Part shown: positions 1 to 8,468 of the stretch, piece after piece
Layout: every line of letters begins with the position of its first letter
How positions within the stretch are numbered: position 1 is the first letter of the stretch
Origin: Phycisphaerales bacterium
GTDB lineage: Bacteria; Planctomycetota; Phycisphaerae; Sedimentisphaerales; Anaerobacaceae
Length of the DNA stretch: 40,674 nt
Assembly: GCA_020352215.1 (NCBI GenBank)
Contig: CP070675.1
Span: 1-40,674 of the forward strand
Reading direction: 5' to 3'
The notes under the pieces: generated by a model
The model's database searches: none
Told to the model about the DNA's origin: nothing
The model's input: only the letters and a program-made list of their open reading frames with translations
Position numbers and translations under genes: made by a program

Positions 1-1035
1 TGACGGCACGACAGACCTTCTGTGGCATCGGACCTCAACAGGAGCGTATTTCGTCACGCTGATGACCGGCGGCGTGCCGGGTCCGTACCAGTATGTGGGT
101 GGAGGCGGCGACCCCGACATTGGGGTCATGGGACTCGGCGACTGCGACGGAGATGGCACGACGGACCTTATCTGGCGCCGGACCTCAACAAATGCACACT
201 TTGTCACGCTGATGACCGGCGGCGTGCCGGGTCCGTATCAGTACGTAGGTGGTGGTGGCGATCCTGACCTCGAGATCATCGGACTGGGCGACTGTGACGG
301 AGGCGGCACGACCGACCTTCTGTGGCGTCGGACCTCAACAAGCGCTTATTTTGTCACGCTCATGACCGGCGGCGTGCCGGGTGCATACCAGTATGTGGGT
401 GGCGGCGGCGACCCTGACCTCGGAATCATCGGCCTGGGCGATTGCGATGGCAGTGGCACGACAGACCTTCTGTGGCGTCGCACCTCAACGAATGCTCATT
501 TTGTCACGCTCATGACCGCCGGTGTGCCCGGTGCATACCAGTATGCGGGTGGTGGCGGCGATCCCGACCTTGCGATCATCGGCCTGGGCGAGTGGAGCGG
601 CGACGGCCAGACAGATCTCCTGTGGCGTCGGACCTCAACAAATGCTCATTTCGTCCGGCTGATGAGCACTGGGTCGCCGGGTCCGTATATATACGTAGGT
701 GGAGGTGGGGACCCAGACCTCGAGATCGTGGGGCTGGGCGACTGCGACGGCAGCGGCACGACAGACCTGCTGTGGCAGCGGAGTTCAACGAGCGCGAATT
801 TTGTCGCGCTGACGCCGGCCATCCCAGGCTCATTGCAGTATGTGGGCGGCGGTGGGGACCCAGACCTTGAGATCTTGGCTGTGGGTGACTGCGACGGAGA
901 TGGCACGGCGGATCTTCGGTGGCGCCGGACCTCAACGGGCGCCAATTTTGTCACGCTGATGACCGGCGGCGTGCCGGGTCCATACCAGTATGTTGGTGGA
1001 GGCGGAGACCCTGACCTTGGGATCGTCGAGTTGGA
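1..1035 (+). repeat. 150-bp in-frame tandem repeats
   Basis: Repeat units begin at 61, 211, 361, 511, 661, 811 and 958. The spacing is exactly 150 bp except for the sixth unit, which is 147 bp because one codon has been lost. Units match closely at DNA level (for example ATGACCGGCGGCGTGCCGGG recurs), which suggests recent amplification or gene conversion. The array is entirely coding and lacks the spacers of a CRISPR array. Confidence 0.9.
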
Positions 1036-1039
1036 GTGA
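2..1039 (+). CDS. FG-GAP/VCBS-like repeat protein, 3' part only
   Basis: The frame is open from the first bases of the window, so the gene starts upstream and only about 345 C-terminal residues are visible. They are almost entirely 50-residue repeats, each with a calcium-loop core of the form GDCDGxGTTDLLW, then RRTSTxAxFVTLMTGGVPG and a glycine run before DPDL. This pattern of acidic DxDGDGxxD loops followed by L-x-W is that of FG-GAP/VCBS beta-propeller blades, which are usually extracellular and bind calcium or ligands. A cysteine inside most of the calcium loops (GDCDG) is unusual. The protein ends abruptly after the last repeat (IVELE, TGA) with no anchor or sorting domain. Its link to the downstream sulfatase operon is not established. 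Confidence 0.8.
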   Translation, partial: DGTTDLLWHRTSTGAYFVTLMTGGVPGPYQYVGGGGDPDIGVMGLGDCDGDGTTDLIWRRTSTNAHFVTLMTGGVPGPYQYVGGGGDPDLEIIGLGDCDGGGTTDLLWRRTSTSAYFVTLMTGGVPGAYQYVGGGGDPDLGIIGLGDCDGSGTTDLLWRRTSTNAHFVTLMTAGVPGAYQYAGGGGDPDLAIIGLGEWSGDGQTDLLWRRTSTNAHFVRLMSTGSPGPYIYVGGGGDPDLEIVGLGDCDGSGTTDLLWQRSSTSANFVALTPAIPGSLQYVGGGGDPDLEILAVGDCDGDGTADLRWRRTSTGANFVTLMTGGVPGPYQYVGGGGDPDLGIVELE

Positions 1040-1107
1040 CCGTTGACAGTTCTCTCGTTGGCGTGATTGTTTGCAGCGGGCCCCGGCGCAGGGTTCGCAG
1101 CGCAGCA

Positions 1108-1138
1108 TTTACACCTCCATTTCTTGATTGTACAATCA
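1108..1138 (+). promoter_or_regulatory. Promoter with overlapping palindrome upstream of the sulfatase operon
   Basis: A sigma70-like promoter is visible as TTTACA (1108-1113), a 17-bp spacer and TACAAT (1131-1136). The -10 box lies inside a perfect 14-bp palindrome, TGATTGTACAATCA (1125-1138). A dimeric regulator bound there would block the promoter, so this is an operator candidate for the anSME-hydrolase-sulfatase operon starting at 1175. Assigning it a regulator is inference. Confidence 0.45.
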
Positions 1139-1174
1139 CCTCGTAGTCTCTCTTACTTGGAAGCCACTGAGCAG

Positions 1175-2338
1175 ATGCAGCCGTTTACACTCTTGATTAA
1201 ACCATCCGGTTCGGACTGCAATATCGATTGCAGGTACTGTTTCTACAAGGGCCGGGCCTCGGAATACGGCCGGGGCAAGCAGCGAATGAGCGACGAGGTG
1301 CTGGCCAAACTCGTCAAGGACTACATGCAGCTGGGTTTTCCCGTGGTCGGTTTTGCCTGGCAGGGCGGCGAGCCTACGCTCATGGGCGTCGATTTCTTCA
1401 GAAGGGCGGTCGAGCTCCAGAAGCGGTGCGGCTCATCCGGCCAGCAGGTCAGCAACACCATGCAGACTAATGGCATCTTGCTCGACGAGAACTGGTGTCG
1501 GTTCCTGCACGAGAACAAGTTTCTGCTGGGCATCAGCATTGACGGCCCGAAGCAGTTCCACGACCGGTATCGCACCGATCACTCCGGCGCCGGTACGTTC
1601 GACCGCGTGATGCGGGGCATCAATAGCTGCAAGAAGCACAAGGTTGAATTCAACGCACTTGTTCTGCTCAACAATCTAAATGTGGCGCATCCCGACGCGC
1701 TGTTCGATTTTCTGATCGAGAATGAGCTGTTCTACGTGCAGTTTATTCCGTGCATCGAAACAGACCCCGCGACCGGCGAGGTTGCGGATTTTTCGATCAC
1801 GCCGGAGCAGTATGGTGACTTCTTGTGCAGGCTGTTTGACCGCTGGTACGACTACGGCCCGGACAAAGTGAACATCCGTGAATTTGACTCGGTTACAACC
1901 TATTACGTGATGGGTAATCACACGATTTGCACGTACGCCAGGCAGTGCGCCGGCTTCGTGGTGGTTGAGCATACCGGCGAGGCCTTCTGTTGCGAATTCT
2001 TCGTCGCGCCGAAGTGGCGGCTGGGCAACATCCTTGACACGCCGCTGGATGAACTTGCAGCAAGCAGCCTCAAACGCGCGTTCGCCCGTGAGAAGGAACA
2101 ATTGTGCGGCAAGTGTCTTGTCTGCACGCACTTGGACATTTGCCGCGGCGGCTGCATGAAAGACAGGGTACGTTTGGACGCCGGTCAAGGTAGCCGAGAG
2201 AGCTATTTCTGCCGGGCGCACAAGCAGTTCTTCGATCATGCCCTACCCAGATTCATGGAGATCGCAGCAGCCGTAGAGAACGGCACGATGACCAGGCGCA
2301 CCCGTCCCGCCCACAGAGTAAGGCTGCAAATCGAATAG
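1175..2338 (+). CDS. Anaerobic sulfatase-maturing enzyme (radical SAM, SPASM)
   Basis: This radical SAM enzyme is expected to oxidise the active-site cysteine of sulfatases to formylglycine in the cytoplasm before Tat export. The radical SAM motif CxxxCxxC is at residues 15-22 (CNIDCRYC). The C-terminal cysteine clusters (CCEFF, then CGKCLVCTHLDICRGGC) would hold the two auxiliary iron-sulfur clusters of a SPASM domain. I start at ATG 1175 (MQPFTLLIKPSG) because the paralogue at 5277 begins with the same residues; an upstream ATG at 1067 adds 36 atypical residues. The length, 387 residues, is normal for the family. It is a close paralogue of the second anSME in the operon and lies 93 bp before the hydrolase gene. 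Cys-type sulfatases at 3853 and 8469 are plausible substrates. Confidence 0.9.
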   Translation: MQPFTLLIKPSGSDCNIDCRYCFYKGRASEYGRGKQRMSDEVLAKLVKDYMQLGFPVVGFAWQGGEPTLMGVDFFRRAVELQKRCGSSGQQVSNTMQTNGILLDENWCRFLHENKFLLGISIDGPKQFHDRYRTDHSGAGTFDRVMRGINSCKKHKVEFNALVLLNNLNVAHPDALFDFLIENELFYVQFIPCIETDPATGEVADFSITPEQYGDFLCRLFDRWYDYGPDKVNIREFDSVTTYYVMGNHTICTYARQCAGFVVVEHTGEAFCCEFFVAPKWRLGNILDTPLDELAASSLKRAFAREKEQLCGKCLVCTHLDICRGGCMKDRVRLDAGQGSRESYFCRAHKQFFDHALPRFMEIAAAVENGTMTRRTRPAHRVRLQIE

Positions 2339-2431
2339 TCACCGGCCGAGCCCTTGCGGGGTTCGGAGTCGTTCTGTTATGATTCTCAAAAACGCCCCGT
2401 ACTCACTGACCAACAGACGAAGGATGCGGTC

Positions 2432-3853
2432 ATGCACAAGACTCTCGAGGATTTGGTGATTGTAGTTTTTGTATTTGCCATTTGTGGGCCTGGCCTCGCT
2501 GCCCCGGAACCCACCACGGCGCAGACCCCGCGGTCGCGATTCTGCGTCGGCATGTGCACGCACTTCAGCCAGAATAAGGGTATAGTGGAGATGAATCTGC
2601 AGAGTATGAAGAATGCGGGCATCGCTGCTATTCGGGACGAGGTGGGCTGGTCCTCGCTCGAGCGAACCAGGGGCAGGCTTGCTATGCCAGACCGCTACGA
2701 CCGATACGTCCGGCGTGCCGCTGGCCTCGGGCTCGATGTTCTGCTGATACTCGATTACGCCAATCGTTTCTACGACGATGGAGACCGGCCCCGTTCGGCC
2801 GAGGCGGTTGAGGGTTTTGCTCGCTACGCGGAGTTCGTCGTGTCCCACTTCGGAAAGGATGTGCGTCTCTACGAGGTGTGGAACGAATGGGACATCGGCA
2901 TCGGCTTGCCGCGGAAGTATCGCAAGGGCGGCTCCCCGGAGGACTACGTCAAGCTCCTGAACGCTGTTTATCCGCGAATCAAGGCCGCCGATCCCGGTAT
3001 TACCGTAATGGCGGGCGGTTCCACCAGCGGCGGGGTCAAGAGGGACTGGCTTGAAGAGATCGTCAAGTTAAGTGCTCTCGATTATTGTGACGCGATTTCC
3101 ATACACAGCTACAACTACAGTGACAAATTCCCCGAGCGGTCTCCCGAGTCATGTTTGGCCTGGATTGCCGGGGTGCAGGAGATGCTTCGCAAATACAATA
3201 ACGGCGTGGACGTTCCCTTCTTTGTGACCGAGATGGGCTGGCCCACTCACATGTCCGGAGGTGGTACTGAGCCCGAGCTTTCCGCGTCATACTTGGCGCG
3301 ATTGTATCTTCTTGCCCGCACATCACCTTCCTTTCGCGGGCTGTGGTGGTACGACTTTCAGGATGACGGCTGGAGACCCGAGCATAACGAGAACAACTTC
3401 GGCATAGTCCGGCCCGATCTCACGCCCAAGCCAGCGTACCATGTCATGGGTGACATCTCCGATCTTGTTGCTCGCGGTGAATACATCGACAGGCTCGAGA
3501 CTGAGGAGAACGAACTTTGGATTTTGCGCTTCAGATACGATCAGCGCGATTGCTGGGCTGTGTGGTCTGCCGACGACACCGACCGCCAGGTGATTCTGCG
3601 AACCAAGTCCTCCTCGGGTCTCGTGACTATTCACCAGCTCGGGCACAAACCGTACAGAAGTGATTGGGGATTTCGCGATTGGGTCGGAAGAGATGGGAGC
3701 TTTGCTGCAAACAAACTCTCGGTGGTTGTAGGTCCTCGGCCGGTGCTGATAAGTGGTGACCTGTCGAATGTCTCGGTGTCGCGGATAATCCCGAGAGCAC
3801 GAACCGCGCCGCAGCAGGAAGACGAATCGAAAGAAATGAAGGAGATTCGCTAA
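2432..3853 (+). CDS. Secreted clan GH-A-like glycoside hydrolase
   Basis: A probable exported (beta/alpha)8-barrel glycosidase of 473 residues. Residues 1-23 form a signal peptide. The catalytic pair expected of clan GH-A is visible: an acid/base Glu152 in YEVWNEWD and a nucleophile Glu267 in FFVTEMGW, with AISIHSYNY between them on the barrel. The overall pattern (DEVGWSSLE near the N-terminus, WWYDFQDDG after the nucleophile) resembles GH39/GH5-like enzymes, but I cannot assign the family. I start at ATG 2432, which has AAGGA eight bases upstream and gives a clean signal peptide. The stop codon overlaps the sulfatase start (TAATG), implying coupled translation. In context it should cut a sulfated polysaccharide together with the sulfatase. 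Confidence 0.8.
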   Translation: MHKTLEDLVIVVFVFAICGPGLAAPEPTTAQTPRSRFCVGMCTHFSQNKGIVEMNLQSMKNAGIAAIRDEVGWSSLERTRGRLAMPDRYDRYVRRAAGLGLDVLLILDYANRFYDDGDRPRSAEAVEGFARYAEFVVSHFGKDVRLYEVWNEWDIGIGLPRKYRKGGSPEDYVKLLNAVYPRIKAADPGITVMAGGSTSGGVKRDWLEEIVKLSALDYCDAISIHSYNYSDKFPERSPESCLAWIAGVQEMLRKYNNGVDVPFFVTEMGWPTHMSGGGTEPELSASYLARLYLLARTSPSFRGLWWYDFQDDGWRPEHNENNFGIVRPDLTPKPAYHVMGDISDLVARGEYIDRLETEENELWILRFRYDQRDCWAVWSADDTDRQVILRTKSSSGLVTIHQLGHKPYRSDWGFRDWVGRDGSFAANKLSVVVGPRPVLISGDLSNVSVSRIIPRARTAPQQEDESKEMKEIR

Positions 3854-5277
3854 TGAGTGGGAGATTGAACCGGCGTGATTTTCTAAGGGTGGTTGGCCTG
3901 GGGACAGCGGCCCTGACCCTGCGCGGGTCTCTATCTGCCGCGGGCCGTGGCAGCGCCACCGGCCCCAATGTCCTGTTCATTGCCGTGGATGATTTGCGTC
4001 CGCAGCTCGGCTGTTACGGTCACAAACAGATGATCTCGCCCAACATAGATAGGCTCGCCTCGAAGGGCGTCACTTTCCTGCGCTCGTATTGCCAAGTGCC
4101 GGTCTGCGGGGCCTCGCGTGCCAGCCTTCTGACTGGGACGCGGCCTACTCCGGACAGATTCCTGGGCTACGCGACCTGGGCTGAGAAGGACCTGCCGGGG
4201 GCCCTTAGCGTTGCTGAGCATTTCAAGAATAACGGGTACCACACCATCTCGAACGGCAAGATTTTTCACCACAGAGCCGATTGCAGGGATAGCTGGAGCG
4301 AAGACGCCTGGCACCCGAAAGGCCACTGGCGCAACTATCTGCTGGAGGAAAACCAAAAGTTGAACCGCCAGAAACCGAAGCTTGCCGGCCCTGCATACGA
4401 ATGCGCCGACGTGCCCGACAATGCCTACTTCGACGGGAAGATCGCCGACAAAGGTATTTCCGATCTTCGCCGGCGGAAAAGTGAGGATAAACCATTCTTG
4501 CTGGCGCTTGGCTTCCTGAAGCCTCACCTGCCCTTCAACGCCCCCAAGAAGTATTGGGACATGTACAGGCGCGAGGAGATTGACCTGGCGGATAACCCCT
4601 TCAGGCCCAAAGGCGCTCCCGACGCCGCCCTGCACAACTGGGGCGAGTTGCGGGCGTATCACGGCATCCCGGCGAAAGGTCCTCTGTCCGATGAACTCGC
4701 ACGCAAACTCGTGCACGGCTACTACGCCTGCGTGAGTTACACCGATGCCCAGATTGGCAGGGTAGTGGACGAGCTTGACCGGCTGGGATTGCGGGATAAT
4801 ACGGTTGTGGTTCTCTGGGGAGACCATGGATGGAACCTCGGCGAACATGGCTTGTGGTGCAAGCACTGCAACTTCGAGACCTCGCTGCATTCTCCGTTAA
4901 TCGTGACTGCGCCTGGGATTGAAGGAGACAGAAAGAGCAACGCCCTCACCGAATACTTGGATATCTATCCCTCGCTATGTGAGCTGTGCAATCTACCGAA
5001 ACCTGACCACCTGCAGGGCAAGAGTTTTGTGCCGCTGCTCAAAAATCCGAACCTGCCGTGGAAAGAGGCGGTATTTAGCAGGTACTACCGCGGCGATTCG
5101 GTCAAGACAGACCGCTATCGCTATACGGAGTGGCGCGGCAAGGACGGCAAGGTTTATGCAAGAATGCTGTACGATCACAAGGTTGACCCGGTGGAGAATG
5201 TGAACATTTCCGAACTGCCGCGGAATGGAGATTTGGTCAAGAAAATGAGCAATATGCTCCGGGAACTTGAGAAATAA
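3853..5277 (+). CDS. Cys-type sulfatase, iduronate-2-sulfatase-like
   Basis: Removes sulfate esters, probably from a glycan. Residues 6-30 form a twin-arginine leader (NRRDFLRVVG plus hydrophobic stretch), so the enzyme is folded and modified before export. The active-site motif is CGASR at 85-89, a C-x-A-x-R signature whose Cys85 becomes formylglycine. The metal-binding AVDDLRPQLGCYG (Asp46, Asp47) and later LWGDHGWNLGEHG are typical of the iduronate-2-sulfatase-like subgroup. At 474 residues the length is normal. The gene shares one base with the preceding hydrolase stop and one with the following anSME start, so substrate and maturase are made from one coupled transcript. The exact sugar substrate cannot be read from sequence. 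Confidence 0.92.
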   Translation: MSGRLNRRDFLRVVGLGTAALTLRGSLSAAGRGSATGPNVLFIAVDDLRPQLGCYGHKQMISPNIDRLASKGVTFLRSYCQVPVCGASRASLLTGTRPTPDRFLGYATWAEKDLPGALSVAEHFKNNGYHTISNGKIFHHRADCRDSWSEDAWHPKGHWRNYLLEENQKLNRQKPKLAGPAYECADVPDNAYFDGKIADKGISDLRRRKSEDKPFLLALGFLKPHLPFNAPKKYWDMYRREEIDLADNPFRPKGAPDAALHNWGELRAYHGIPAKGPLSDELARKLVHGYYACVSYTDAQIGRVVDELDRLGLRDNTVVVLWGDHGWNLGEHGLWCKHCNFETSLHSPLIVTAPGIEGDRKSNALTEYLDIYPSLCELCNLPKPDHLQGKSFVPLLKNPNLPWKEAVFSRYYRGDSVKTDRYRYTEWRGKDGKVYARMLYDHKVDPVENVNISELPRNGDLVKKMSNMLRELEK

Positions 5278-6416
5278 TGCAGCCGTTTACTCTTCTGATA
5301 AAGCCATCGGGCTCCGAATGCAACGTTGACTGCAAGTATTGCTTTTATAAGTGCAGGGCGCCCGAGGTCGGGCAGGGCAGACAGCGAATGAGCTATGAGG
5401 TGCTTGAGAAGCTCGTCAAGGACTACATGGAGTTGCGTTTTCCGCTGGCGGGTTTTGCGTGGCAGGGGGGCGAGCCGACACTGATGGGCGTCGAGTTCTA
5501 CGAGAAGGCGGTGGAGCTTCAGAAGAAATACGGCGCACCCGGCCAGGAGGTGGGCAACTCGCTGCAAACCAACGCCATCCTCTTGAACGAGAAATGGTGT
5601 CGGTTCCTGCACGAGGCCAAGGTCCTTGTGGGCGTCAGTATCGACGGGCCAAAGGAGATGCACGACTACTACCGCCTCGACCACTCCGGTGGCGGCACTT
5701 TCGATAGGGTAATGCGGGCCATCGAGAACTGCAAGCAATACGAAGTGGAGTTCAACACGCTAACGCTACTGAACCATCGCAACGCCGAGCATCCCGATGA
5801 GGTGTTCGATTTCCTCACCGGCCTCGGCGTCAGATTCGTACAATTTATCCCCTGCGTGGAGCTGGATCCTGCAACCGGGCAAGTCGCGGATTTCTCAATT
5901 ACGCCCGCGCAATACAGCAGTTTTCTGTGCAGGCTGTTTGACCGCTGGTACGAGTACGGTCCCACCAAGTTGAGTATCCGCAACTTCGATTCGATCCTTT
6001 CGTATTGTGTCACCGGCAGGCATACGATCTGCACTTTCGATAAGCAATGCAGTCAGTACGTCGTCGTCGAGCACACCGGCGATTGTTTTACGTGCGATTT
6101 CTTCGTCGAGCCGAAGTGGCGGCTGGGCAATATCTTCGAGACGCCGATACAGGAGTTGGCTGCCAGCAGTAAGAAGAAGGCCTTCGCGCGGGCCAAGCAG
6201 AATCTGTGCAACAAGTGCCTTGTTTGTCGGCATCTTGCCCTCTGCAGGGGGGGCTGTATGAAAGACAGGGCCCCGTTCGATAAGGACAACTTCGGCCGTG
6301 AAAGCTATTTCTGCGAGACTTATCAGCGTTTCTTCGACTACGCGATGCCGCGATTTTCGCAAATAGCCGCCCAAATAAGTGCGGCTGCGGGTGCAGGAAC
6401 CCGACGATTTGCGTAG
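5277..6416 (+). CDS. Anaerobic sulfatase-maturing enzyme, second copy
   Basis: A 379-residue radical SAM/SPASM enzyme paralogous to the one at 1175. CNVDCKYC occupies residues 15-22. The C-terminal clusters are CFTCDFF and CNKCLVCRHLALCRGGC. The glycine-rich SAM-binding stretch FAWQGGEPTLMG is intact. Its ATG overlaps the TAA of the upstream sulfatase by one base, so it is almost certainly the dedicated maturase for that sulfatase. Both copies keep all recognisable cluster ligands, so neither looks decayed. Divergence is greatest after the last cysteine, at the C-terminus. Confidence 0.92.
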   Translation: MQPFTLLIKPSGSECNVDCKYCFYKCRAPEVGQGRQRMSYEVLEKLVKDYMELRFPLAGFAWQGGEPTLMGVEFYEKAVELQKKYGAPGQEVGNSLQTNAILLNEKWCRFLHEAKVLVGVSIDGPKEMHDYYRLDHSGGGTFDRVMRAIENCKQYEVEFNTLTLLNHRNAEHPDEVFDFLTGLGVRFVQFIPCVELDPATGQVADFSITPAQYSSFLCRLFDRWYEYGPTKLSIRNFDSILSYCVTGRHTICTFDKQCSQYVVVEHTGDCFTCDFFVEPKWRLGNIFETPIQELAASSKKKAFARAKQNLCNKCLVCRHLALCRGGCMKDRAPFDKDNFGRESYFCETYQRFFDYAMPRFSQIAAQISAAAGAGTRRFA

Positions 6417-6514
6417 AATACGACAGTCTTTAGACCCCGGGGCTTCCGGTATTGCGGGAGCGACAACCGGTCACAGTCTGTTGCCAAACAGAGATACATC
6501 AGAAAGGACGTGCC

Positions 6515-7483
6515 ATGAAATGTATAAAGCGTAGAGCCTTCCTACATCGTTGTGCCGCCGGGGCGGCGGGTCTTGGTTTTGCCGCATCTTTATCTGGCGG
6601 GCTGCCCGGCACCCGGGTCGGTACCGCCGCCGAATCCGCCGGCAACTCACGCCGGCCGAATCCTATCGCAGTTTCCACATATTCGTTCTGGCGCTTCAAA
6701 AAGAACTTGAAGCTCCCCATTGAAACCTGCATTGACGAAGCGGCCCGGATGGGCTTCGACGGTGTGGATCTTCTGCTCATCCAAATGGAGAGCGAGGACA
6801 ACAGCTATCTGCAGAAGCTCAAACGTCACGCTCTCATCAACGGCCTGGACCTCTGCTGTATGTCCACGCACCAGGGCTACGTCTACCCCGACAACGAAAG
6901 ACGCCAAAAGAACATCGACCTGACACTCAAACAGATCGAAATCGCATATCGGCTGGGCGTGCCGATCGTCCGCATCAACACTGGCAGGTGGGGCACGACC
7001 AGGAGCTTCGACGATTTGATGGCCAATCGCGGCATTGAGCCGATGCTGCCCGGCTACACCGAAGACGACGGCTTCAAGTGGGTCATCGACAGTATCGAGA
7101 AGTGCCTTGGCAAGGCCGAAGAATGCGGCGTGATCCTCGGACTGGAAAACCACTGGGGTCTGGCCCGAACGCCGGAGGGCCTGACGAGAATCGTCAATGC
7201 GATTGACTCGCCGTGGCTGAGGGTCCTGCTCGACACGGGCAATTTCCTTGAAGATCCCTATGATAAGCTCGAACAGTGCGCCCCGCAGGCGGTCTTCATG
7301 CAAGCAAAGACCTACTATGGCGGCGGCCTCTGGTATACGCTCGATTTGGACTATCCCCGCATCGCACGGATTATGCGCAAACACAATTTCCGCGGCTACG
7401 TCTCTCTCGAATTCGAGGGCAACGAGGATTACAGGACCGCCATACCGAAGAGCCTTGCATTGCTGCGAAAGGCATTCGGTTAG
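6515..7483 (+). CDS. Tat-exported xylose isomerase-like TIM barrel protein
   Basis: A 322-residue sugar phosphate isomerase/epimerase-type TIM barrel. A twin-arginine leader is visible (KRRAFLHRC followed by an Ala/Gly-rich hydrophobic run, residues 5-30). Metal-site residues typical of the AP-endonuclease-2/xylose-isomerase fold occur in LENHWG (Glu211, His213), LLDTGNF (Asp240) and a late SLEFEG glutamate. I start at ATG 6515, which has AAAGGA eight bases upstream; an in-frame ATG at 6452 lacks this. It lies 98 bp after the second anSME, in the same direction and without an obvious terminator, so it probably belongs to the operon and acts on a released sugar in the periplasm. The reaction is unknown. 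Confidence 0.78.
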   Translation: MKCIKRRAFLHRCAAGAAGLGFAASLSGGLPGTRVGTAAESAGNSRRPNPIAVSTYSFWRFKKNLKLPIETCIDEAARMGFDGVDLLLIQMESEDNSYLQKLKRHALINGLDLCCMSTHQGYVYPDNERRQKNIDLTLKQIEIAYRLGVPIVRINTGRWGTTRSFDDLMANRGIEPMLPGYTEDDGFKWVIDSIEKCLGKAEECGVILGLENHWGLARTPEGLTRIVNAIDSPWLRVLLDTGNFLEDPYDKLEQCAPQAVFMQAKTYYGGGLWYTLDLDYPRIARIMRKHNFRGYVSLEFEGNEDYRTAIPKSLALLRKAFG

Positions 7484-7575
7484 AACGGTTCGTGACTTCA
7501 ACATAAGAGAGATGTGGCAAGCATAGTGCCTGTATCAACATTAGTCTCGGCGTCCAGGCAGAAAGATTGCCCTCG

Positions 7576-8394
7576 CTAACTGCTTGGCGTGTAACCCAAT
7601 TTCCCCCAGACAGCTGTCTGAAACCTGTGCAAGTCCTCTTTGCCATCGAGTGTCTTGGGTACAACGTCTTTCGGAGATGAGCCGCGGTCAATACTCTTGC
7701 CGAGCGTCACGGTCTCACTGCCCGTCCAGTTCCAGTATTCGGCGTGTCCGTCCGCAAACGATACGGTCGTACCGTCACCATGCCGGATGGGAGGGAGGGC
7801 CCACCATTGCTCCTTATCATAATGAACGGCAAAACTGTCAGGAGTCGCCCGGCCTACATCAACAAGAACGAGCCTGCGCGCGGGTGGAGGATTCTGAAGG
7901 TCCATTCTCTTGTTTGCCCATGCCCCGTCCTCCTGGGTCCGCGGTCTGGGAACACCGTTCATGGAGTCAACGATCGAGTACGTCCGTATCTGCCCTGGCA
8001 CGCCGTTTGGGCAGCGGTACAATTTTGCCGCTTTAAGATACGGAAATAGAGCCCCACTTGTGATAGCTTGCTCTTGGCTCTGCTCTGGCAATTGCGCCCC
8101 GGCCTCGTACCCATCGGCCCAGTCTCTGCCGGTCCAGGCCTTCTCAATGACGATCCCATCTTGTTCTCGGTCTCTGCCTGCCATGCCGTTGACGATTTTG
8201 TCGTCGTTTTCATCGGCATACATTATCCATGCGAGCGTCAACATCTTCAGATTGTTTGTACAGACTGCGCGCTTAGCTTGCTCGGGGGCTTGCCTGCGCC
8301 CGCAACTAGTAATGCCGCATAGATATGCGAATAGAAGAACGCAACTGCAAGCAACGATAACATCCGTTTTCGTAGTGGTGGCTTTGGCTTTCAT
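7576..8394 (-). CDS. H-X9-DG (pseudopilin-like) protein, divergent member
   Basis: A 272-residue protein with one N-terminal hydrophobic segment (about residues 9-26), a basic stretch GRRQAPEQAKR, then AVCTNNLKML. This corresponds to the 'CxSNLxQ' region of planctomycete pseudopilins. Near the C-terminus HGDGTTVSFADGH is the H-X9-DG motif of that family. There is no GFTLIE prepilin peptidase site. A short ITSC before GRRQ resembles a lipobox, so a lipoprotein is possible. I start at ATG 8394, preceded by AAAGGAG eight bases away. It lies 74 bp downstream of the sulfatase at 8469-9836, in the same direction. Its role is unknown; it is the most divergent of four related proteins in the window. 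Confidence 0.7.
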   Translation of the reverse strand: MKAKATTTKTDVIVACSCVLLFAYLCGITSCGRRQAPEQAKRAVCTNNLKMLTLAWIMYADENDDKIVNGMAGRDREQDGIVIEKAWTGRDWADGYEAGAQLPEQSQEQAITSGALFPYLKAAKLYRCPNGVPGQIRTYSIVDSMNGVPRPRTQEDGAWANKRMDLQNPPPARRLVLVDVGRATPDSFAVHYDKEQWWALPPIRHGDGTTVSFADGHAEYWNWTGSETVTLGKSIDRGSSPKDVVPKTLDGKEDLHRFQTAVWGKLGYTPSS

Positions 8395-8468
8395 AATCTC
8401 GCTCCTTTCTTCGCCGATCATCTCGCTTGTTAGCTTGGCCACAACGTACTTAGACACAAAGCCACTCT

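Noticed and set aside
1..1035. CRISPR array
   Set aside because: The repeats are contiguous 150-bp coding units without spacers.
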